64,000 bases of DNA from Aeromicrobium sp. Leaf350 (GCF_916858655.1 NZ_CAKASL010000002.1:806001-870000); one strand, 5' to 3'. Numbered from the stretch's first letter, positions 1 through 15,954 are shown. Numbers and translations are program-made. The notes: a model not told the origin generated them from the sequence alone.

Positions 1-366
1 GAGCAGCTCGCGGCCGAGGGCATCGACGCCCGCGTGGTCTCGATGCCGTCGCGCGAGTGGTTCGAGGCGCAGGACGCCGCGTACCGCGACAGCGTCATCC
101 CGCCGGCCCTGCGTGCCCGCGTGGTCGTCGAGGCGGGTGTCTCGTTCGGCTGGCGCGACGTGGTCGGCGACGCCGGCCGCATCGTCGGTCTGGAGCACTT
201 CGGCGCCTCGGCCGACTACCAGCGCCTCTACGACGAGTTCGGCATCACCGCCGACGCCGTCGCCGCGGCGGCCAAGGAGTCGATCGAGGCCTCCGCCCAC
301 ACCGGGGGTGTCCCGGTCTTCGCCCGTCCGTCCGGACCCGTGCTGCCCGACACCTCCTCCCACTGA
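1..366 (+). CDS. tkt: Transketolase, C-terminal fragment
   Basis: This reading frame is open from the first base and ends at TGA before tal, so only about the last 121 residues of transketolase are present. Transketolase moves two-carbon units between sugar phosphates in the non-oxidative pentose phosphate pathway using thiamine diphosphate. The visible part is the C-terminal regulatory/transketolase-C domain, with a phrase of the type VVEAGVSFGW and the G-A-S-A-DYQRLYDEFGIT segment typical of actinobacterial Tkt near the end. Tal follows after 26 bp, the classical tkt-tal order. The 5' part, including the cofactor-binding domain, lies outside the window. Confidence 0.9.
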   Translation, partial: EQLAAEGIDARVVSMPSREWFEAQDAAYRDSVIPPALRARVVVEAGVSFGWRDVVGDAGRIVGLEHFGASADYQRLYDEFGITADAVAAAAKESIEASAHTGGVPVFARPSGPVLPDTSSH

Positions 367-392
367 TCCCTCTCTGATCGCCAAGGAGCACC

Positions 393-1481
393 ATGAACGC
401 ACGACTGCAGGCCCTGTCCGACGCCGGCGTCTCGATCTGGCTCGACGACCTCTCCCGCGAGCGCCTGGCCTCGGGCAACCTGGCCGAGCTCGTGGCCGAG
501 AGCAGCGTCGTGGGTGTCACGACCAACCCCACGATCTTCGCGGCGGCCCTGGCCAACGGTGAGCGCTACGCCGCCCAGGTGGCCGAGCTGAAGGCGGCCG
601 GCACCGCGGTCGACGACACGATCTTCGAGCTCACGACGACCGACGTCCAGGAGGCCTGCGACGTCCTCCGTCCCGTCTACGAGAGCACCGACGGCGTCGA
701 CGGCCGGGTCTCGATCGAGGTCGATCCGGGCGCGGCCCGCGACACCGACTCGACGGTCGCCCTCGCCCAGAAGCTGTGGGCACGGGTCGACCGTCCCAAC
801 CTCCTGATCAAGATCCCGGCGACCGAGGAGGGCCTGCCGGCGATCGCCGCCACCATCGCGAAGGGCATCAGCGTCAACGTGACCCTGATCTTCGCCATCG
901 AGCGCTACGGCGCCGTGATGGATGCCTACCTCTACGGCCTGGAGCAGGCCGCGGCCGAGGGCCGTGACCTGTCGACGATCCACTCGGTGGCGTCGTTCTT
1001 CATCAGCCGCGTCGACTCCGAGGTCGATGCGCGCCTTCCCGAGGACAGCCCGCTGCGCGGCAAGGCAGGGCTGGCGAACGCCCGCCTCGCCTACGCGGCC
1101 TACGCCGAGGTCTTCGGCGGCGAGCGGTTCGCGGCACTCGCCCAGCAGGGTGCTCGTCCGCAGCGTCCGCTCTGGGCGTCCACCGGGGTGAAGAACCCCG
1201 ACCTGCCTGACACGCTGTACTTGAGCGACCTCGTCGTGGCCGGCACCGTCAACACGGTCCCCGAGAAGACTCTCCAGGCCTTCGCCGACCACGGTGAGGT
1301 CCGGGGTGACACGGTCACCGGTACCGAGGCCGAGTCGCAGCAGGTCATCGACCAGCTCGCCGAGGCCGGCATCGACTACGACGAGGTCGTCAAGAAGCTC
1401 GAGGACGAAGGCCTGCAGAAGTTCGACGACTCCTGGGCGGAGCTCGTGCAGACCGTGAGCGACGCGCTGGACGAGGCCTGA
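393..1481 (+). CDS. tal: Transaldolase
   Basis: Transaldolase (362 aa) transfers a dihydroxyacetone unit between sedoheptulose 7-phosphate and glyceraldehyde 3-phosphate in the cytoplasm. The Schiff-base lysine is K140 in the motif LIKIPAT, and the N-terminal signature GVTTNPTIF is present. The ATG is preceded by a good ribosome binding site, AAGGAG at 383-388. The length and the long C-terminal helical part match the actinobacterial/cyanobacterial Tal class. It is 26 bp behind transketolase and only 2 bp ahead of pgi, so the genes are almost certainly cotranscribed. Confidence 0.95.
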   Translation: MNARLQALSDAGVSIWLDDLSRERLASGNLAELVAESSVVGVTTNPTIFAAALANGERYAAQVAELKAAGTAVDDTIFELTTTDVQEACDVLRPVYESTDGVDGRVSIEVDPGAARDTDSTVALAQKLWARVDRPNLLIKIPATEEGLPAIAATIAKGISVNVTLIFAIERYGAVMDAYLYGLEQAAAEGRDLSTIHSVASFFISRVDSEVDARLPEDSPLRGKAGLANARLAYAAYAEVFGGERFAALAQQGARPQRPLWASTGVKNPDLPDTLYLSDLVVAGTVNTVPEKTLQAFADHGEVRGDTVTGTEAESQQVIDQLAEAGIDYDEVVKKLEDEGLQKFDDSWAELVQTVSDALDEA

Positions 1482-1483
1482 GC

Positions 1484-3052
1484 ATGGGCGTCGTCCACGT
1501 CGCCGCCCCGGTCAAGAGCTACGAGGCCGTCCTGCGCCGGCTCGTCGACGACCGGTTCGCGTCCCGCCTGGCCGCCCGCGACCACACGCTGTGGGGCCGC
1601 GGGGCGGAGGAGGAGGCCGCGAAGCGTCTGGCCTGGGTCGATCTCGCCAAGACCTCCCGCCCCCTGCTCCCCCGCATCGCCGCTGCCCGCGACGACCTCC
1701 GCGCCTCGGGACTCGACCACGTCGTGCTGTGCGGCATGGGCGGGTCGTCGCTGGCCCCGGAGGTCATCTGCGCCACGGCCGGTGTCGAGCTCACGGTGCT
1801 CGACTCCTCCGATCCCGCGATGGTCCGCCAGGCCGTCGGCGACCGACTGGCCACCTCGGTCGTCGTCGTCGCCAGCAAGTCCGGTGGCACCGTCGAGACC
1901 GACAGCCAGCGTCGCACGTTCGAGCAGGCCTACGAGGACGCCGGGCTCTCGGCGAAGGACCACCTGGTCATCGTGACCGACCCGGGCTCCCCCCTCGACG
2001 AGTACGCGACCGCGGCCGGATACCGGGTCTTCCGCGCCGACCCGCAGGTCGGGGGCCGCTACTCCGCCCTCACGGCCTTCGGCCTGGTGCCCTGTGGACT
2101 GGCCGGCGTCCCTCTCGCAGGCCTGCTGGAGCAGGCTGCGGCGGTCCACGACGACTACCTCACCGACTCGGTCGAGAACCTCGCGCTGCGGCTCGGCGTG
2201 CTGCTGGGCGTGGCCGCCGACAACGACGTCGACAAGCTCGTGCTGGTCGACCACACGGGCACCGGCATCGGTGACTGGATCGAGCAGCTCGTGGCGGAGT
2301 CCACCGGCAAGCACGACCGCGGCATCCTGCCGGTCGTCACCACGCCGGACGCCCTCGGCGCGATCACCCCGGACTGCCTGGTCGTCGCGATCGGCACCGA
2401 GGTCGTGCCGGACGCGCCGTCCGGCTACGCGGCGGCCGTCGACCTCCCGCTCGGGTCGCAGATGATTCTGTGGGAGATCGCGACCTCCGTCGCCGGAGAG
2501 ATCATCGACATCAACCCCTTCGACCAGCCCGACGTCGAGAGCGCGAAGAAGGCCGCCCGCGGTCTCCTGGGCGACGACGTCGAGCTGCCGTCGCCGGCTA
2601 CCGTCGACGGCGACATCGAGCTCTTCGGCACGACGGCCACCACGGTCGAGGAGGCGCTCGCCGAGCTCTTCGCCTCCGTGCGGGAGCCGCTCGGCTACCT
2701 CGCGCTGCAGGTCTACCTCGACCGCTGGACGCACGCCGGCCTCGCCCAGGTGCGCTCGCCGCTGAGCCTCAAGATCGGCCGACCCGTCACCTTCGGGTGG
2801 GGACCCCGCTTCCTGCACTCCACGGGGCAGTACCACAAGGGCGGCACGCCGACCGGATCGTTCCTGCAGGTCACCGGCACGCCGGCCCCCGACCTCGAGG
2901 TGCCCGGCCGCGACTTCTCCTTCGGCCAGTTCATCACCGCACAGGCCGTCGGCGACGGTCACGTCCTCACCGACCGCGGCCGCCCCGTGCTGCGGCTCCA
3001 CCTGACCGACGTCGAGTCCGGTCTCGCCCGTCTCCGAGAGGCCCTCGCATGA
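1484..3052 (+). CDS. pgi: Glucose-6-phosphate isomerase (short actinobacterial type)
   Basis: The 522-residue product contains a SIS-type phosphoglucose isomerase fold that interconverts glucose 6-phosphate and fructose 6-phosphate. Sugar-phosphate-binding signatures are CGMGGSSLAPEV near residue 85, ASKSGGTVET near 128 and the C-terminal FLHSTGQYHKGG segment. It is the diverged form usually found beside tal in actinobacteria and resembles the Pgi half of Tal-Pgi fusion proteins. Its ATG lies 2 bp after the tal stop and its TGA overlaps the pgl ATG (ATGA), so translation is probably coupled in both directions. Confidence 0.92.
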   Translation: MGVVHVAAPVKSYEAVLRRLVDDRFASRLAARDHTLWGRGAEEEAAKRLAWVDLAKTSRPLLPRIAAARDDLRASGLDHVVLCGMGGSSLAPEVICATAGVELTVLDSSDPAMVRQAVGDRLATSVVVVASKSGGTVETDSQRRTFEQAYEDAGLSAKDHLVIVTDPGSPLDEYATAAGYRVFRADPQVGGRYSALTAFGLVPCGLAGVPLAGLLEQAAAVHDDYLTDSVENLALRLGVLLGVAADNDVDKLVLVDHTGTGIGDWIEQLVAESTGKHDRGILPVVTTPDALGAITPDCLVVAIGTEVVPDAPSGYAAAVDLPLGSQMILWEIATSVAGEIIDINPFDQPDVESAKKAARGLLGDDVELPSPATVDGDIELFGTTATTVEEALAELFASVREPLGYLALQVYLDRWTHAGLAQVRSPLSLKIGRPVTFGWGPRFLHSTGQYHKGGTPTGSFLQVTGTPAPDLEVPGRDFSFGQFITAQAVGDGHVLTDRGRPVLRLHLTDVESGLARLREALA

Positions 3053-3756
3053 GCTCCGCCGCTGTCGTCGACGACGCCGCTGCCACGCTGGCCCAGGCGC
3101 TCGAGACGCGCCTCGCCCTGCTGCAGACTGGTGGGGTCGTGCCGCGTGTCGCCCTGACGGGTGGCACGATCGCCAACGACGCCTACCGGCTCCTGGGCGC
3201 CAACCCCGACGTCGACTGGACGCGGGTCGACCTGTGGTGGGGCGACGAGCGCTTCGTCCCCGAGGGTCACGCCGACCGCAACGACCAGCAGGCACGCGAG
3301 GCGTTCCTCGACCGCCTCGAGGTCCCGGACGAGCGCATCCACGCCGCACCCGCCCACGGGTGCGACCTGAGCCTGGCCGAGGCCGCCGACGCCTACGCCG
3401 CGACGCTGCCCGACGCCTTCGACGTCGTGCTGCTCGGCGTCGGCCCCGACGGGCACGTCGCCTCCCTGTTCCCCGGCTTCGAGCAGCTCGACGAGGTCGA
3501 GCGCCGCGCGGTGGAGGTCTTCGGATCGCCGAAGCCGCCGGCCGAGCGCATCTCGCTCACGTTCCCGACGCTGAACGCCGCCGACGCCGTCTGGTTCGTC
3601 GCCTCGGGCGACGGCAAGGCCGAGGCGATCGCCCGGGCCCTCGCGCCGGAGGGTTCCGTGCACGAGACCCCGGCCCGCGGCGTGCGAGGGCGCGCCGAGA
3701 CGGCCTGGATCGTCGACGCCGCCGCGGCCTCGAGGATCCCGACCGACCAGCTCTAG
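3049..3756 (+). CDS. pgl: 6-phosphogluconolactonase (DevB type)
   Basis: The 235-residue protein belongs to the NagB/RpiA-like 6-phosphogluconolactonase family, which hydrolyses 6-phosphogluconolactone in the oxidative pentose phosphate pathway. Signatures are VALTGGTIAND near the N terminus, WWGDERFVP and LLGVGPDGHVASLFPG. The ATG at 3049 is preferred over upstream in-frame codons because it overlaps the pgi stop and matches family length. The genes for the preceding enzyme, zwf and opcA, which usually sit between pgi and pgl in actinobacteria, are absent here. Its TAG stop shares CTAG with the stop codon of the convergent rbpA. Confidence 0.93.
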   Translation: MSSAAVVDDAAATLAQALETRLALLQTGGVVPRVALTGGTIANDAYRLLGANPDVDWTRVDLWWGDERFVPEGHADRNDQQAREAFLDRLEVPDERIHAAPAHGCDLSLAEAADAYAATLPDAFDVVLLGVGPDGHVASLFPGFEQLDEVERRAVEVFGSPKPPAERISLTFPTLNAADAVWFVASGDGKAEAIARALAPEGSVHETPARGVRGRAETAWIVDAAAASRIPTDQL

Positions 3757-4106
3757 AAGATCAGGTCGCCTGACTTGCGGCGCGTGCGCAGGAGGTCGAG
3801 CGCCTCGTCGAGGATCTGCTTGGCCTCCTCCTCGGAGCGGCGCTCCTTCACGTAGGCCAGGTGCGTCTTGTACGGCTCGGTCTTCTTGGCCGTGGGGCGG
3901 TTCTCGGCGTCGACGCTCGCCGGCAGGCCGCAGCGCGGGCAGTCCCACGACTCGGGCACCTCGGCCTCGATCGAGAACATCAGCGACGTCTCGTGGTCGT
4001 TCGCACAGAAGTACTGGATGCGCTGGCGGGGGGCGGCTTCGCCGCGCTCCGCCTCACCCATGGGTCCGGAGCCGATACGACTTCCGCGGATTGCTCCCGT
4101 GGCCAC
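3753..4106 (-). CDS. rbpA: RNA polymerase-binding protein RbpA
   Basis: RbpA (117 aa) binds RNA polymerase and principal sigma factors and stabilises promoter complexes; it is restricted to actinobacteria. With the GTG start at 4106 the residues C34, H38, C56 and C59 fall where the zinc ligands of Streptomyces RbpA are found, and the basic C-terminal sigma-interaction region ends in a YKTHLAYVKERRS-type segment. The GTG start shares its G with the last base of the secG TAG codon, so translation is probably coupled. The ATG-less extension upstream (to 4157) reads through secG and is rejected. The gene meets pgl tail to tail with a 4-bp overlap. Confidence 0.92.
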   Translation of the reverse strand: MATGAIRGSRIGSGPMGEAERGEAAPRQRIQYFCANDHETSLMFSIEAEVPESWDCPRCGLPASVDAENRPTAKKTEPYKTHLAYVKERRSEEEAKQILDEALDLLRTRRKSGDLIF

Positions 4107-4342
4107 TAGTTGCTCACCTTCAGCAGAAGGCCGAGGGCGAACACCGAGACGAACCACACGACGGCGATGCCGACGGTGATGCGGTCGAGGTTGCGCTCGG
4201 CGACGGACGAACCACCCAGCGAGCTCGAGACGCCGCCGCCGAACATGTCGGACAGGCCTCCGCCCCGGCCCTTGTGCATGAGCACGAGCAGGATCAGCAG
4301 CAGGCTGCAGATCACCAGCACGGCAGAGAAGATCAGGATCAC
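4106..4342 (-). CDS. secG: Preprotein translocase subunit SecG
   Basis: SecG (78 aa) is the small accessory subunit of the SecYEG channel. Two hydrophobic helices flank the conserved LVLMHKGRGGGLSDMFGGG loop, and the second helix ends just before the stop. The GTG at 4342 is chosen because the upstream in-frame valine is GTC and because GGAAG lies about 8 nt ahead; it gives the usual SecG length. It follows tpiA by 40 bp and overlaps rbpA by one base, which is the standard actinobacterial gap-pgk-tpiA-secG-rbpA order. Confidence 0.93.
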   Translation of the reverse strand: MILIFSAVLVICSLLLILLVLMHKGRGGGLSDMFGGGVSSSLGGSSVAERNLDRITVGIAVVWFVSVFALGLLLKVSN

Positions 4343-4382
4343 GGAGGTGACTTCCGGTTTCGGGGAACGGGTGGGATCGGGC

Positions 4383-5173
4383 TCAGGCGCCGGTCGAGGG
4401 CAGTGCGTAGAAGCGGGCGATGCCCGCGAACTCGTCCGCCTGGAGACTTGCGCCACCGACCAGGGCCCCGTCCACGTCGGGCTGGGCCATGATCGACGCG
4501 ACGTTCGCCGCCTTGACCGATCCTCCGTACAGGATACGCAACGACTCGGCGGCTTCGGACGAGAAGGTCTCCGCAACACGCGATCGGATCGCCGCGCAGA
4601 CCTCCTGGGCGTCGTCCGGGGTGGCGACCTCGCCCGTGCCGATGGCCCAGACGGGCTCGTACGCGACCACCAGGTCGGCGACCTGCTCGGCCGTCAGGCC
4701 GGCCAGGGAGCCGTCGACCTGGGCCAGCGTGTACGCGACGTGCTCGCCCGACTGACGGACCTCGAGGCCCTCGCCGACGCACACGATCGGCGTGATGCCG
4801 GCCGCGATGGCCTTGACCGCCTTGGTGTTGACGACCTGGTCGCTCTCGGCGTGGTGCTCGCGCCGCTCGGAGTGCCCGACGACCACGTAGGAGCAGCCGA
4901 GCTTGGCCAGCATGGCAGCGGAGATCTCGCCGGTGTACGCGCCGCCGTCGTGCTCGGAGACGTCCTGCGCGCCGTAGCGGATCGAGAGGTGGTCACCGTC
5001 GATCAGCGTCTGCACGCTGCGGATGTCGGTGAACGGCGGGACCACGACGACCTCGGCCTTCTCGAAGTCGTGCTTCTTGTCCTGCAGCGTCCAGGCGAGC
5101 TTCTGGACCAGCACCACGGCTTCCTGGTGGTTGAGGTTGCTCTTCCAGTTGCCGGCCATCAGGGGCGTGCGGG

Positions 5174-5177
<4 letters not shown>
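4383..5177 (-). CDS. tpiA: Triosephosphate isomerase
   Basis: The 264-residue TIM barrel interconverts dihydroxyacetone phosphate and glyceraldehyde 3-phosphate. Active-site residues are visible: N10 and K12 in GNWK, H102 in VVVGHSERR, and the catalytic base E174 in [11 protein letters not shown]; the phosphate-binding LYGGSVK follows. The ATG overlaps the pgk TGA (ATGA), so the glycolytic enzymes are translationally coupled. Confidence 0.97.
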
Positions 5178-6370
<1,193 letters not shown>

Positions 6371-6390
6371 GGTCGGAGCTCCCTCGCCGA

Positions 6391-8194
<1,804 letters not shown>

Positions 8195-8198
<4 letters not shown>

Positions 8199-9172
8199 GA
8201 CTCCGGAAGGTCCTCCAGAGTGGCCTCCGTGTCGGGAATGCCCTGCTCGGCGGCGATCTTGTCGGCCATCGCGAGGAGCCGGCGGATGCGTCCGGCGATC
8301 GCGTCCTTCGTCAGCGGCGGGACGTGGAGCTGACCCAGCTCCTCCAGGCTCGCCTGACGGTGCTCGACGCGCAGGACGCCGGCCAGCTTGAGGTGGTCGG
8401 GGACGTCGTCGCCGAGGATCTCGAGCGCTCGTGCGGCACGGGCGCCGGCGGCGACGGCCGCCCGGGCGGACCGGCGCAGGTTCGCGTCGTCGAAGTTGGC
8501 CAGGCGGTTGGCCGTGGCTCGCACCTCGCGACGCAGGCGCCGCTCCTCCCACGACAGGAGGGTCTCGTGGGCGCCGAGCCGGGTCAGCAGGGCACCGATG
8601 GCCTCGCCGTCGCGGATCACGACGCGGTCGGAGCCACGGACCTCCTTGGACTTCGCCGAGATGCCGAGCCGGCGGGCCGCCCCGACCAGCGCGAGCGCGG
8701 CCTCGTGCCCGGGGCAGCTGATCTCCAGCGCCGAGGAGCGTCCCGGCTCGGTCAGCGAGCCGTGGGCGAGGAAGGCGCCGCGCCAGGCCGACACGGCGTC
8801 GCACGACGAGCCGCCGACGACGGCCGGGGGAAGTCCGCGGATCGGGCGGCCGGAGCCGTCGATGATGCCGGTCTGCTGGGCGAGGGCCTCGCCTCCCTGG
8901 CTCACGCGCACGACGTACGTCGTGTTCTTGCGCAGGCCGTTGGGCTGCATGACGACGACCTCGCTCTGGTGGCCGTACATGTCACCGATGTCCTTGCGCA
9001 GCCTCCGCGCGGCTCCACCGCTGTCGAGCTCGGCCTCGATCACGACCTTGCCTGCGACGAGGTGCAGCCCACCGGCGAAGCGGAGGATCGAGGCGACCTC
9101 GGCCTTGCGGCAGCAAGCCTTCGTCACGGTGGTGGCCACGAGCTCGGACTTCACCTGGGACGTCAACGCCAT
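8195..9172 (-). CDS. whiA: DNA-binding protein WhiA
   Basis: WhiA (325 aa from this start) is a sporulation/cell-division transcription factor with a degenerate LAGLIDADG homing-endonuclease-like N-terminal domain and a C-terminal helix-turn-helix. The start of the protein, [11 protein letters not shown], and the HTH region with [20 protein letters not shown] match the family. The ATG at 9172 fits homologue length; a GTG at 9181 is an alternative, and neither has a clear ribosome binding site. It follows yvcK closely and overlaps the HemK-like gene. In non-sporulating actinobacteria WhiA has a role in cell division. Confidence 0.93.
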
Positions 9173-9182
9173 GCGGGTCACT

Positions 9183-10136
9183 CTATGCCGGGGTCAGAAA
9201 CCGTCCGAACGCTTTCGCCAACCTGGTGGGGTCGTGCTGGTCGCTGCCGAGCGACTGGGCGACGTCGTCGACCACCAGCCGGGCCCCCAGCTGACGGGCC
9301 GTGGCCTCCAGGTGACCCGCGTCGTCGACCACGCTGGAGTCGGCCAGGACGACGTCGATCGCGAGCTCAGGAGCGTGCGCCGAGAGCACCTCGAGGTGGT
9401 CGGTGGCGCTGAGCCCCTCGGTCTCACGGTCGCCCCGCAGGTTCAGGACGAGAGCGCGGCGGGCCCGGGTGCCGACCAAGGCGTCGCGCAGCCCGGGCAC
9501 GAGCAGCGTGGGCATGACGCTGGTGAACCACGAGCCCGGCCCCACGACGACCCAGTCGGCGTCGTGGACCGCCGCGACGGCCTCCGGGCACGCCGGGGGG
9601 TCCTGCGGGTCGAGCCGGACGCTCACGACCTGCCCGTCGACCGAGGCGACCTCTGCCTGACCGCGCACGATCGTGAGCCGGTCGGGGGCCGACACCAGGT
9701 GCACGTCGGCCTCGATGTGCAGCGGGACCGCCGCCATCGGCAGGACGCGCCCCTTCGAGCCGAGCAGCTCGCCGACGAGGTCGAGCCCGGCGACGTGGTC
9801 GCCGAGGCGCTCCCAGATCGCGGCGATCAGCAGGTTGCCGATCGCGTGCCCCGCCAGCGGACCCTCACCGGCGAACCGGTGCTGAAGGACGCTCGCCCAG
9901 CGCTGACCGTGCTCGTCGTCGCCACTCAGGGCCGCGAGCGCCATGCGCAGGTCGCCGGGCGGCAGGATGCCGAACTCCTCGCGCAGGCGTCCCGAGGAGC
10001 CCCCGTTGTCGGCGACCGTGACGATGCCCGTGAGATCGGGCGTCAGACGACGCAGGGCCGTGAGGCTTGCGGCGAGCCCATGACCTCCGCCCAGTGCGGC
10101 GACGCGCAGCAGGCCCGCCGGTGCGGGCGTGCTCAT
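9183..10136 (-). CDS. yvcK: YvcK-family gluconeogenesis/morphology factor (CofD-like)
   Basis: The 317-residue protein is a YvcK/CofD-type Rossmann protein. In other bacteria YvcK binds UDP-sugars and supports growth on gluconeogenic carbon and cell wall synthesis. The glycine-rich ALGGGHG near residue 14, [13 protein letters not shown] and GHAIGNLL are family signatures. Its ATG overlaps the rapZ stop (ATGA). The rapZ-yvcK-whiA trio is one of the most conserved gene groups in Gram-positive bacteria. Confidence 0.93.
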   Translation of the reverse strand: MSTPAPAGLLRVAALGGGHGLAASLTALRRLTPDLTGIVTVADNGGSSGRLREEFGILPPGDLRMALAALSGDDEHGQRWASVLQHRFAGEGPLAGHAIGNLLIAAIWERLGDHVAGLDLVGELLGSKGRVLPMAAVPLHIEADVHLVSAPDRLTIVRGQAEVASVDGQVVSVRLDPQDPPACPEAVAAVHDADWVVVGPGSWFTSVMPTLLVPGLRDALVGTRARRALVLNLRGDRETEGLSATDHLEVLSAHAPELAIDVVLADSSVVDDAGHLEATARQLGARLVVDDVAQSLGSDQHDPTRLAKAFGRFLTPA

Positions 10137-10996
10137 TCGCGTCCCAGGTCGCGGTGCACCACGAGGGTGCTGACGCCGTGCGCGCGGAGCCTCTCGGCGA
10201 AGGCCTCCGACATCGCGACGGAGCGGTGCCGCCCGCCGGTGCAGCCGATCGCGAGCGTCAGGAAGTGCTTGTCCTCGTGCAGGAACCCGTCGGTGAACAG
10301 CGAGATGAGCTGCTCGTACTGGTCGAGGAACTCCTCGGCGCGCGGCTGGCTGCGGACGAACTCCCGCACCGGGGCGTCGAGGCCGCTCATCGGGCGCAGC
10401 TCGGGCTCCCAGTACGGGTTGGGGAGGAACCGCATGTCGGCGACCATGTCGGCGTCGATCGGGATGCCGTACTTGAAGCCGAAGGACATGACCGAGGCTC
10501 GCAGGCCCCGCGAGCCCGGCTCGCCGAACGCGGCCCGGAGCCGCTGGCCCAGCTGGTGCACGTTGAGCGAGGTGGTGTCGACGACGAGGTCGGCGCCGGC
10601 GCGGACCCGCCGCAGCAGGGCGCGCTCCTGGACGAAGCCGTCCATCAGTCGGCCCTCCAGGCTCAGGGGGTGCGGCCGACGCGCCGCCTCCTGGCGCCGC
10701 ACCAGGACCTCGTCGCTGGCCTCGAGGTAGAGCACGCGCGTGGGCACGCCGCGCTGGCGCAGTCGGACCAGGGCCTCGTCGAGCTCCCCGAAGAACGATC
10801 GCGAGCGGGCGTCGACCACGACGGCGAGCAGGTCGATGTCGGCGGCCTTCTCGATCGTGTCGATCGTGCTGTCGAGCAGCACCGGCGGCAGGTTGTCGAT
10901 CACGTAGTAGCCGAGCTTCTCCAGCACCTTCGCGGCCGTGCCGCGTCCGGCTCCGGTCATGCCGGTGACGACCACGGCCTCGTTCAGCTGGCTCAT
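10133..10996 (-). CDS. rapZ: RNase adapter RapZ / YvcJ-like nucleotide-binding protein
   Basis: The 287-residue protein is a RapZ/YvcJ P-loop NTPase. The Walker A region reads GMTGAGRGT, with arginine at the usual lysine position as in other actinobacterial members, and the C-terminal RNA-binding half has IGCTGGRHRSV. RapZ controls glmZ-directed RNase action in enterobacteria; the role in actinobacteria is less clear. The ATG at 10996 is preferred because GGAG lies upstream and it removes a basic low-complexity extension. It starts 19 bp after uvrC. Confidence 0.92.
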   Translation of the reverse strand: MSQLNEAVVVTGMTGAGRGTAAKVLEKLGYYVIDNLPPVLLDSTIDTIEKAADIDLLAVVVDARSRSFFGELDEALVRLRQRGVPTRVLYLEASDEVLVRRQEAARRPHPLSLEGRLMDGFVQERALLRRVRAGADLVVDTTSLNVHQLGQRLRAAFGEPGSRGLRASVMSFGFKYGIPIDADMVADMRFLPNPYWEPELRPMSGLDAPVREFVRSQPRAEEFLDQYEQLISLFTDGFLHEDKHFLTLAIGCTGGRHRSVAMSEAFAERLRAHGVSTLVVHRDLGRE

Positions 10997-11015
10997 TACC
11001 GGGTCGCTCCTCGTG

Positions 11016-12962
11016 TCAGTCGTCGATGATCTCGCCGGTGGCGGTGTTGACCGAGGGGGCCGGTGCCGCCGCGCCGAGTGCCGTCGCGATCGATTCTGCC
11101 GTAGTGCGCCCCACGCCCGGCACACCGGCGATGTCGTCGACCGACGCGGCGCGCAGCTTCTTGAGCGTGCCGAAGTGCTTCATGACCGCGGCGCGTCGGG
11201 TGGGACCGAGCCCCTCGACCTCGTCGAGGACGGAGGCGGTCATCGAGGTGCTGCGCCGCTTGCGGTGGTGGCTGATGGCGAAGCGGTGGGCCTCGTCGCG
11301 GACCCGCTGCAGCATGTAGAGACCCTCGCTGGTGCGCGGGAGGATCACGGGGTGGGGGTCGTCGGGGAGCCAGACCTCCTCCAGCCGCTTCGCGAGACCC
11401 ACCAGGGCGATGTCGGTGATGCCGAGCTCGTCGAGCGCCTGCTTCGCCGCGGCGACCTGCGGCGGACCACCGTCGACGACGACGAGCGAGGGCGCGTAGG
11501 CGAAGCGGCGCTTCTCGGCGACCGCCTCGGCCGGCTCGGGGGGCAGGTCGCCGTGCTCGACCGCCTGCGGACCCTCCAGGTGTCGCTTGAACCGGCGTCC
11601 GATCACCTCGTGCATCGCGGCGACGTCGCTCTGGCCCTCGTGCCGCACGACGAAGCGCCGGTACTCGGACTTGCGGGGCAGGCCGTCCTCGAAGACGACC
11701 ATGGAGGCGACGATCTCGGTGCCCTGCAGGTTCGAGATGTCGAAGCACTCGATGCGCAGCGGAGCGTCCGGCAGGCCCAGGGCGGCCTGGAGCTCCTCGA
11801 GCGCGACGCTGCGGGTGGTGAGGTCTCCGGCTCGCTTCATCTTGTGGCGGGCGAGCGCCTGCTTGGCGTTCTGCTCGACGGTCTCGAGCAGCCGTCGCTT
11901 GTCGCCCCGTTGCGGCACGCGGAAGCGCACGGGACCGCCGCGGTGCTCACCGAGCAGCTCCTCCACGAGCGTCGCGTCGGCCGGCACGACCGGGACCAGC
12001 ACCTCACGTGGCACGGCCGTGGGCGAGCCGTCGGCGTACAACGTCATCACGGCGCGCTGCACGAGCTCGGGCAGCTCGGCCTCGTCGGCCCGGTCGGCGA
12101 CCCAGCCACGCTGACCGCGGATGCGACCACCCCGGACCGAGAAGATCTGCACGGCCACCTCGAGGGGGTCCTCGGCGAAGCCCAGCACGTCGGCGTCGGT
12201 GCCGTCGGTGAGCACGACGGTCTGCTTCTCGAGCACCTTGTCGATCGCGCCCAGGTCGTCGCGGTACTTGGCGGCCAGCTCGAACTCGAGGCCGTCGGAC
12301 GCGCGCTGCATCTTCTCCTTGAGGTCGCGCGTGATGACCTTCGTGCTGCCGCCCATGAAGCCCATGAAGTCGTCGACGATCTCGCGGTGCTCCTCGGGCG
12401 TGACCCGACCGACGCACGGGGCGGCGCACTTGCCGATGTCGCCCAGCAGGCAGGGCCGTCCGGCGGCCCGCGCGCTGCGGAACGTCCCGGCCGAGCACGA
12501 CCGCATGGGGAAGACGCGCAGCAGGGTGTCGACGGTGTCGCGGATCGCCCACGCGTGCGAGTAGGGCCCGAAGTACCGCACCCCCTTGCGCTGGCTGCCG
12601 CGCATGACCTGCACGCGCGGGACCTCCTCACCGACCGTGAAGGCCAGCCACGGGTAGGACTTGTCGTCGCGGTACTTGACGTTGAAGCGCGGGTCGAACT
12701 GCTTGATCCAGGTGTACTCGAGCTGCAGGGCCTCGACCTCGGTCGACACCACCGTCCACTCGACGGAGGCGGCCGTGGTGACCATGCGCCGCGTGCGCTC
12801 GTGCAACCCGTCGGGGTCGGCGAAGTAGGACGTGAGCCGCTGACGCAGCGACTTGGCCTTGCCGACATAGATGACCCGCGCATCGGCGTCCCGGAACTTG
12901 TAGACCCCCGGTTCGGTCGGGATCTCCCCCGTCTTGGGACGGTAGGTCGCTGGATCGGCCAC
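11016..12962 (-). CDS. uvrC: Excinuclease ABC subunit C
   Basis: UvrC (648 aa) makes the two incisions flanking a DNA lesion in nucleotide excision repair. Domains in order are the GIY-YIG nuclease (about residues 16-95, PGVYKF and [14 protein letters not shown]), the cysteine-containing segment C-x4-C-x6-C near 160-180, the UvrB-interacting UVR motif, the RNase H-like endonuclease domain ([19 protein letters not shown]) and a helix-hairpin-helix pair near the end (VPGVGRTTA). The GTG start is 6 bp downstream of the uvrA stop, indicating an uvrA-uvrC operon. Confidence 0.97.
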   Translation of the reverse strand: MADPATYRPKTGEIPTEPGVYKFRDADARVIYVGKAKSLRQRLTSYFADPDGLHERTRRMVTTAASVEWTVVSTEVEALQLEYTWIKQFDPRFNVKYRDDKSYPWLAFTVGEEVPRVQVMRGSQRKGVRYFGPYSHAWAIRDTVDTLLRVFPMRSCSAGTFRSARAAGRPCLLGDIGKCAAPCVGRVTPEEHREIVDDFMGFMGGSTKVITRDLKEKMQRASDGLEFELAAKYRDDLGAIDKVLEKQTVVLTDGTDADVLGFAEDPLEVAVQIFSVRGGRIRGQRGWVADRADEAELPELVQRAVMTLYADGSPTAVPREVLVPVVPADATLVEELLGEHRGGPVRFRVPQRGDKRRLLETVEQNAKQALARHKMKRAGDLTTRSVALEELQAALGLPDAPLRIECFDISNLQGTEIVASMVVFEDGLPRKSEYRRFVVRHEGQSDVAAMHEVIGRRFKRHLEGPQAVEHGDLPPEPAEAVAEKRRFAYAPSLVVVDGGPPQVAAAKQALDELGITDIALVGLAKRLEEVWLPDDPHPVILPRTSEGLYMLQRVRDEAHRFAISHHRKRRSTSMTASVLDEVEGLGPTRRAAVMKHFGTLKKLRAASVDDIAGVPGVGRTTAESIATALGAAAPAPSVNTATGEIIDD

Positions 12963-12968
12963 GTCGAG

Positions 12969-15893
<2,925 letters not shown>

Positions 15894-15899
15894 CCGATC

Positions 15900-15905
15900 A
15901 GCCTA
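15900..15905 (-). promoter_or_regulatory. Putative -10 box (TAGGCT) for leaderless uvrA
   Basis: TAGGCT on the minus strand ends 6 nt before the uvrA GTG. Transcription would then begin at or next to the start codon. It lies back to back with the promoter of the metallo-hydrolase gene. Confidence 0.5.
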
Positions 15906-15941
15906 ACCACGGGGTGTGACAGTTTCTTGTCGAGCGCTGCC

Positions 15942-15947
15942 TAGGAT
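15942..15947 (+). promoter_or_regulatory. Putative -10 box (TAGGAT) for leaderless metallo-hydrolase
   Basis: TAGGAT is followed by 7 nt and then ATG at 15955, which would put the transcript start on the start codon. A GTGACA at 15916-15921 could act as a -35 element but the spacing (20 nt) is long. Confidence 0.45.
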
Positions 15948-15954
15948 CGGGGTC

